This document shows, in pieces, positions 59,012-64,000 of a stretch of DNA of 64,000 nucleotides; the stretch's first letter is position 1, and every line of letters begins with the position of its first letter. The position numbers and the translations under genes are program-made. Under the pieces are notes generated by a model. The model worked only from the letters and a program-made list of their open reading frames with translations, ran no database searches and was not told the origin of the DNA. Source of the DNA: Desulfovibrionales bacterium (GTDB taxonomy: Bacteria > Desulfobacterota > Desulfovibrionia > Desulfovibrionales > Desulfovibrionaceae); NCBI GenBank assembly GCA_030156255.1, contig JASGMV010000013.1, positions 1-64,000 on the forward strand. Direction: 5' to 3'.

Positions 59012-62000
59012 ATGCGCGCATTGCAATGCTCAGCCCTGCTGATGGCGTGGCTTGCATGCCTTGGGACCGTTGGAGCTTTTGCGAGGGACGCTCCGCTACG
59101 GGTGGGGGTCCCTCGTAATTTCCCTCCCCACGTCTTCATCGACTCGTCGGGCCGCCCCCAAGGCTTCGCCATCGAGCTCTTCGAGCGGATCGCCCGCCAA
59201 GAAGGGCTGCAATACGAATATCGTATCTACAACAATTGGCCCGCAACGCTGCACGCTCTGCGCAAAGGAGACATCGACCTGATCCCCAATATCGGGATCA
59301 CTCCCGACCGGGAGCAGTGGTTCGACTTCACGCGCCCTGCAGAGGCCTTCCGCATCAACGTCTTCGTCAGAAAATCCACACCGGAAATCGTCACCCTCGA
59401 CGATCTGGCCGGCCGAAAAGTCGGCGCCGTTCAATCGAACCAAGGACTTTTTCTCATCCGGAACAAAACGGATTGGGACATTCAGGTCCACATCACTCCG
59501 AACGAGGCTCTCACGTATCTTATCGCGGCCGAGGACGACGCCGTGGTCTACCCCGCCCCCGTGATGTGGCGCCTCGCCAAAGAGAACGGCGTCGCCGGCC
59601 AAATTCGGACGGTCGGCCCCGCCCTGGCCGAAGTCAAACGGGGTATGGCCGTCAGAAAAGGCGACGAGCATCTTCGAAACGTCCTGGACAACGGAGTGGA
59701 AAAGTTTCTCGCGTCGCCGGAGTACAACGAGCTCTACGCAAAGTGGTTTGGCGCTCCGCACCACTTCTGGACGGCGTGGCGCGTATTCTGGCTGTTCCTC
59801 GTACTCCTCGCCTCCGCCGTGTTGGCCGCGCTGCTGGTGCGCTACCGCACGGCGAGCCGTCTGAACAAAAGGCTGGCGCAGTCGCTGGATGAAGCCCACA
59901 CCACGGTGAAGGAGCGGGAAGCGCTTCTGGAAGCGACCGAAGCCGTGCTTGTTCAGGATCGATTTGAAGACGCGGCCATAGCCGTCCTGGAGCAATGCCG
60001 AAAAACCATCGACACCGCACGGGGCTACGTTTTTCTGACCCAAAAGGACGGTTCGTGGGGTGAACAGGCCATCGCAGCTTCCGGCGCCGGGGACCACCCT
60101 GCGTCATCCGAGGTCTTCGCAACGGTCGGAAACCTGCTCGAACAGATCGGCTTGCGCGGAAGCGCCGTAAGCGGAAGCGGCTTCGGCGCCGACGCCGGAT
60201 CGAAACGCCGTCGGGAAGGCCCCGCCCTGCGCAACGCGCTTTTGGCGCCGCTCAAAGTTGAGGGAAAAATCGTCGGATTGGTCGCCCTGGCCGACAAAAA
60301 GGGGGAGTTCACCGAACGCGATCTACGCATGGGCGAAGCGTTCGCAGACCTCGCCGCCATTTCCCTGACCCAGGATCTGCACCTGAGGCGACTGGCCGAA
60401 AGCGAAAAAAAATACCGCATCCTCTTCGACCAGGCTCCAGTAGCCCTCTGGGAGAAGGATTTTTCCGAAATCAAACCGCAACTGGATGCGTTGCTGGAGC
60501 GCGGCCTGGAGCAGGCCGTCGAGTACTTCGAAACCCGGCCGGAAGAAGGAAAGCAACTTCTAGGCAAAGTCCGCCTTCTGGATATCAACCAAGCGGGGTT
60601 GGCCCTGCATCAGGCCGAATCAAAAGAACAGTTCATGGACCACGCCATGGAGATGCTCACCCAAAAACCCATGGAGGATTTCCTGCGGACCATGCACGGC
60701 CTGGCCCGCAACAGCGGCGCCGTGGTGGACCAGCGGTCGCACCGCACCCTGACCGGCCGCCGCCTCGACGTACAGATGAGCTGGCTCGTCGCGCCCGGGC
60801 ACGAACAACGATGGGACAGGGTGCTCGTATCCATGCACGATTTGACCGCCCTGCGCAAAGCGGAGGAGGAGCAGCGATTCATGTCCTTCGCGCTGGACCA
60901 GGCCCCTACCCCGGCTTTCGTCACACGGCCCGACGGCTCCATCCGCTACGCCAACCAGACCGCCTGCCTGCGCCTCGGCTACAGCAGAAACGAACTTCTG
61001 CAAATGAACCTGGTCGATCTTGATCCCAATTTCCCAAACGGAATACCCAGCTCCCTTGAGAAAGAACTCCAGAGCAGCGAGATCAAATTCGAATCCACCC
61101 ACCGCACCAAGGACGGCCAGGCCTTTCCCGTGGAGATCACCGCCCGGCAGGCCCACTACGGAGATGAGAATTGCGTGATCAGTTTCGCCGTGGACATCAG
61201 CGAAAGAAGGCGCTCCTTGCAGTTGCTCCAGGAAAGCGAGACCCGCTTCAGGGAGCTTTTCGGGGCCATGACCAACGGCGCGGCCGTCTACCGCATGGTC
61301 GGCGACGGCGAAGACTTCCTCTTCCAGGATTTGAATCGGGCGGGTGAAAAAATCACGGGGAAAAACCGCGGCCAGTTGGCCGGCCGATCATTGCTCGACG
61401 TTTTTCCCGGCGCTCTGGAGTTGGGACTGATTGGCGCCCTGCAGCGCGTCGGGCGCACCGGCCAGCCGGAAACGCTGAGCATGAAGCAATACCAGGATCG
61501 CCGACTGTCCATGTGGGTCAGCAACTCCCTGTATCGACTGCCCTCCGGCGAAGTGGTGGCCGTGTTCAACGACGAGACGGAGCGCAAGCGCGCCGAAGAC
61601 GAACTCCGCCGACTGGCCGCGGCCGTGGAGCAGGCCGGAGAATCCATTGTCATCTTCGACGCTGAGGGAATCGTCCAGTACGTCAACCCCGCATTTCTGC
61701 AATTGAGCGGCTACCCGCAAGAGGATCTCCTCGGTAAAGAATTCAGCATCCTGCGCAAAGGGCTGGATGAAGACGAATTGCACAAGAAGTTATGGGAGTT
61801 CGTACAAACCGGGAAAACCTGGCGCGGCCGGGTGACCAACCGCCGCAAGGACGGATCCCTTTACGCGGTCGAGATGACCACCTCGCCGGTGGCCGACGCC
61901 GAGGACGCCATCACGCATTTCGTAGCGATCATGCGAGACGTCGCCCAGCAGGAGGCCCTGGAGCGCCAGCTCCGGCAGGCCCAGAAGATGGAGGCCATCG

Positions 62001-63109
62001 GGGCTTTGGCCGGGGGCATCGCCCACGATTTCAACAATATTCTCATGTCCATCATGGGATTTTGCGACCTCGCCTCCAGAAACATCCACGACGTCTCCAA
62101 AGCCTCCACGTACCTGCAGCACGTCAAGACCTCCAGCGAACGCGGCGCCGACCTGGTGCGGAGGATACTCACCTTCAGCCGGCCATCGGATTCCGAGAAG
62201 TCCTCCCTGGACCCGGAGCCCGTCATCCACGAGGCCATGCGCCTGCTCCAGGCCACCATGCCCGGCAACATTTCCGTCATCGAAGAAACAGGCCAGGATT
62301 TGCCCCGCATCTTGAGCAATCCCACAGCCCTGCATCAGATCGTCATCAACCTGGGCGCCAACGCCATGCACGCCATGAGCGACCGAGGGGGAAGGCTCAC
62401 CATGCGGCTCGCGGCCGCCTCCGCCGACGAAGTCAAATCCTCCCAGTCGAAAAATCCGGCGAAAAGGTGGCTGCTGATCGAAGTTACGGACACGGGCTGC
62501 GGCATGTCCGAAGAAGTCGCCGAACGGGCCTTTGAGCCCTTTTTCACCACCAAAGGGCCCGGCAAAGGCACGGGACTCGGCCTGTCCGTCGTGCACGGTC
62601 TTGTCCAGGACCATCAGGGAGCGGCGAACATCGAATCCAGTCCCGGACAGGGGACGAAAGTGAGCATCTACCTCCCGGCTTTCTCCGGCGAAACCCAATT
62701 CCGGCCTCTTGAGGACAGCGCCGAGGACCCGACGGGAAACGAGCGAGTTTTGTTCGTCGACGATGAGCAAGCCATCCGCACCATGGTCGAGGAAGGCCTT
62801 TCGGCCCTGGGATACGCCGTACGCGTCTGCGCCTCCGGGGACGAGGCTTTGAGACTTTTCTTCGCGGACGCCAAAGCGTTCGATATCGTGGTGACGGATC
62901 TCTCCATGCCCGGCCTGGGTGGGATGGAGCTGGCCGAGGCCATCCGCGCCCAGGAGCCGCAACTACCGGTGATTATTTGTTCGGGATACGCCGAGGCCGT
63001 ACCCGGCCGCGGGGCGGTGCACGCCATGGCGGCCAAACCCTTCACCGCTGCAACGTTAGCCGGCCGCATTCGAAGGACGCTGACTGACAGGAGGAAACTC
63101 TATGGCTAA
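59012..63109 (+). CDS. Solute-binding-domain hybrid histidine kinase
   Basis: A 1365-residue sensor. It has a signal peptide ([20 protein letters not shown]), a periplasmic family 3 solute-binding domain (about 28-255: [40 protein letters not shown]), a membrane helix ([20 protein letters not shown]), GAF (about 310-460) and about four PAS domains. HisKA follows (His in [17 protein letters not shown]), then ATPase ([28 protein letters not shown]) and a C-terminal receiver ([13 protein letters not shown]). It should sense a small polar ligand such as an amino acid in the periplasm. AAGGAA favours ATG 59012 over 59006. Its stop overlaps the next receiver gene by 8 nt. Confidence 0.93.
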   Translation: MRALQCSALLMAWLACLGTVGAFARDAPLRVGVPRNFPPHVFIDSSGRPQGFAIELFERIARQEGLQYEYRIYNNWPATLHALRKGDIDLIPNIGITPDREQWFDFTRPAEAFRINVFVRKSTPEIVTLDDLAGRKVGAVQSNQGLFLIRNKTDWDIQVHITPNEALTYLIAAEDDAVVYPAPVMWRLAKENGVAGQIRTVGPALAEVKRGMAVRKGDEHLRNVLDNGVEKFLASPEYNELYAKWFGAPHHFWTAWRVFWLFLVLLASAVLAALLVRYRTASRLNKRLAQSLDEAHTTVKEREALLEATEAVLVQDRFEDAAIAVLEQCRKTIDTARGYVFLTQKDGSWGEQAIAASGAGDHPASSEVFATVGNLLEQIGLRGSAVSGSGFGADAGSKRRREGPALRNALLAPLKVEGKIVGLVALADKKGEFTERDLRMGEAFADLAAISLTQDLHLRRLAESEKKYRILFDQAPVALWEKDFSEIKPQLDALLERGLEQAVEYFETRPEEGKQLLGKVRLLDINQAGLALHQAESKEQFMDHAMEMLTQKPMEDFLRTMHGLARNSGAVVDQRSHRTLTGRRLDVQMSWLVAPGHEQRWDRVLVSMHDLTALRKAEEEQRFMSFALDQAPTPAFVTRPDGSIRYANQTACLRLGYSRNELLQMNLVDLDPNFPNGIPSSLEKELQSSEIKFESTHRTKDGQAFPVEITARQAHYGDENCVISFAVDISERRRSLQLLQESETRFRELFGAMTNGAAVYRMVGDGEDFLFQDLNRAGEKITGKNRGQLAGRSLLDVFPGALELGLIGALQRVGRTGQPETLSMKQYQDRRLSMWVSNSLYRLPSGEVVAVFNDETERKRAEDELRRLAAAVEQAGESIVIFDAEGIVQYVNPAFLQLSGYPQEDLLGKEFSILRKGLDEDELHKKLWEFVQTGKTWRGRVTNRRKDGSLYAVEMTTSPVADAEDAITHFVAIMRDVAQQEALERQLRQAQKMEAIGALAGGIAHDFNNILMSIMGFCDLASRNIHDVSKASTYLQHVKTSSERGADLVRRILTFSRPSDSEKSSLDPEPVIHEAMRLLQATMPGNISVIEETGQDLPRILSNPTALHQIVINLGANAMHAMSDRGGRLTMRLAAASADEVKSSQSKNPAKRWLLIEVTDTGCGMSEEVAERAFEPFFTTKGPGKGTGLGLSVVHGLVQDHQGAANIESSPGQGTKVSIYLPAFSGETQFRPLEDSAEDPTGNERVLFVDDEQAIRTMVEEGLSALGYAVRVCASGDEALRLFFADAKAFDIVVTDLSMPGLGGMELAEAIRAQEPQLPVIICSGYAEAVPGRGAVHAMAAKPFTAATLAGRIRRTLTDRRKLYG

Positions 63110-63506
63110 CATTCTGATCATCGAAGACGACGAAATGGTCGGCCTGCTCATCAAGGAAACCCTCGAGGGGGCAGGGCACAGCGCCCGGCTTGCCTCCCAC
63201 GGCAAGGAAGGGCTAAACATGATCGCGAAGCAGCCGGCCGATCTGGTCATCACGGACATCGTCATGCCGGAAATGGACGGGTTGGAGACGATCTCCAGAC
63301 TACGGGAGAGCAATCCCGGCCTGCGGGTCATCGCCATCTCCGGCGGAGGACGCTGGATGAGCGCCGAGAGCAATCTCAGGCTTTCCGGGCTCATGGGCGC
63401 CAACCGCACCCTGCACAAGCCCATTTCACCAGACCTGCTGCTCACCGAAGTGGAGGCAGTGCTGATGGAGCCCGTAAAACCGCGGACCGGCGCCGGCAAA
63501 GGCTGA
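63102..63506 (+). CDS. CheY-like single-domain response regulator
   Basis: A 134-residue receiver with a complete active site: acidic pair IIEDDEMVG, phosphoacceptor LVITDIVMPEMDG and Lys in TLHKPISPD. There is no output domain; the C-terminal tail is short and basic. It overlaps the hybrid kinase stop by 8 nt and has AGGAGG ahead, so it is the dedicated downstream receiver of that kinase. It may pass phosphate on to an unlinked Hpt or bind a motor or enzyme target. Confidence 0.93.
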   Translation: MANILIIEDDEMVGLLIKETLEGAGHSARLASHGKEGLNMIAKQPADLVITDIVMPEMDGLETISRLRESNPGLRVIAISGGGRWMSAESNLRLSGLMGANRTLHKPISPDLLLTEVEAVLMEPVKPRTGAGKG

Positions 63507-63522
63507 CCCGTTCGTCTTGCGC

Positions 63523-64000
63523 ATGAAGAACTTTCGAATCGTGGATTTGTCCTGGCCCATCGAACCCGGCGGTCCGGCATTCCCCGGAGACCCGTCTTTC
63601 GACTGGAGTTTGTCCGGCGACTACCCATCGCACGGATACCGGGACCGCGTCCTTCGCCTGCACTCCCACGCCGCGACCCACGTGGACGCGCCGGCCCACG
63701 TCCTGCCCGGCGGCCTCAGCCTGGACCGGCTTCCCCTCGACCATTTCTTCGGCCCGGCCTGCGTTGCGGACGTGCGCGGGGCGCCGAACATCCGCAGGGA
63801 GCATTTGCAGCCTTACCAAAACATTCTCGCCCAGTGCGACTTCGTCTTGTTGCGCACGGGCATGGAGAAATCATGGGGGTCGCCGGAATACTTCGAAAGC
63901 TGGCCGGCCCTGTCGCCCGAAGCGGCCCAATGGCTCGCCGGCCTCGGGCTCAAGGGGGTGGGCGTGGACGCCGCGTCCGTGGATTCGCCGGAGGCGGCGG
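63523..64000 (+). CDS. Cyclase/kynurenine formamidase-like protein (cut by window end)
   Basis: The first 159 residues of a cyclase-family hydrolase, open to the window edge. The start FRIVDLSWPIEPGGPAFPGD and the metal-binding motif HSHAATHVDAPAHVLPGG (family pattern HxGTHxDxPxH, with Ala for Gly) identify it. GVGVDAASVDSPEA is also typical. Members hydrolyse formylkynurenine or cyclic amides and need a divalent metal. The ATG lies 17 bp after the receiver gene with no clear ribosome binding site. The C-terminal half is outside the window. Confidence 0.85.
   Translation, partial: MKNFRIVDLSWPIEPGGPAFPGDPSFDWSLSGDYPSHGYRDRVLRLHSHAATHVDAPAHVLPGGLSLDRLPLDHFFGPACVADVRGAPNIRREHLQPYQNILAQCDFVLLRTGMEKSWGSPEYFESWPALSPEAAQWLAGLGLKGVGVDAASVDSPEAA

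Overview
The window looks like the chromosome of a high-GC, motile, strictly anaerobic Desulfovibrio-like bacterium (Desulfovibrionia). Pointers are a class I hybrid cluster protein (Hcp) divergent from an HcpR-type Crp/Fnr regulator and followed by its ferredoxin partner, an octaheme hydroxylamine-oxidoreductase-like cytochrome with a NapC-type quinol dehydrogenase, a sigma-54 promoter before the hook gene flgE, and very many hybrid histidine kinases. No rRNA, tRNA, CRISPR array, phage or insertion sequence was recognised.

Layout. 1-6.3 kb (- strand): glycosyltransferase, a giant soluble Cache-CheW protein and FlgE. 6.5-11.8 kb (+): purine salvage operon (phosphoribosyltransferase plus a BmpA-type nucleoside ABC transporter). 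12-14.5 kb: small secreted protein, strong bidirectional terminator, haoC-haoA. 14.7-22.5 kb (-): PBP1C and a bacterial alpha-2-macroglobulin. 22.6-28.8 kb (+): HPPD-like protein, lemA with two TPM-domain genes, an interspersed stem-loop repeat, a TPR-methyltransferase and a HAD phosphatase. 28.9-31.8 kb: an ECF sigma operon (small ORF, sigma, membrane companion, Spy-like protein), a lone receiver protein and an EF-hand protein. 31.9-35.1 kb: hcpR/hcp/ferredoxin. 35.3-35.9 kb: a lower-GC nucleotidyltransferase island beside a second repeat copy. 36-50 kb (-): a long signalling cluster. 50.2-56.4 kb: DHH phosphoesterase, kinase-dead hybrid protein, MoaA, small membrane proteins and a radical SAM protein. 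56.9-64 kb (+): MCP, an SBP-hybrid kinase with its receiver, and a cyclase cut by the window edge.

The most interesting region is 36-50 kb. A sigma-54 enhancer-binding protein (47440-50013) lies just upstream of a block of AGTGTAAA palindromes. Roughly 130 bp further on is a near-consensus sigma-54 promoter, and then eight co-directional genes: CII-like HTH, Hpt, HDOD, hybrid kinase, HAMP-GAF hybrid kinase with three receivers, CheR, a catalytically wrecked CheB remnant, and a receiver-PAS-kinase. Several are joined by ATGA overlaps. CheA and CheW are absent, so this looks like a dedicated multistep phosphorelay rather than a chemotaxis array. The second notable system is the ECF sigma operon: its promoter (TGTAAC, 17 bp, CGTCTGTA) is matched almost exactly by one upstream of the EF-hand gene 2.8 kb away, which suggests a small local regulon.

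Functions are inferred from motifs and family knowledge; no database search was run. Start sites were chosen from Shine-Dalgarno spacing and family alignment by eye.
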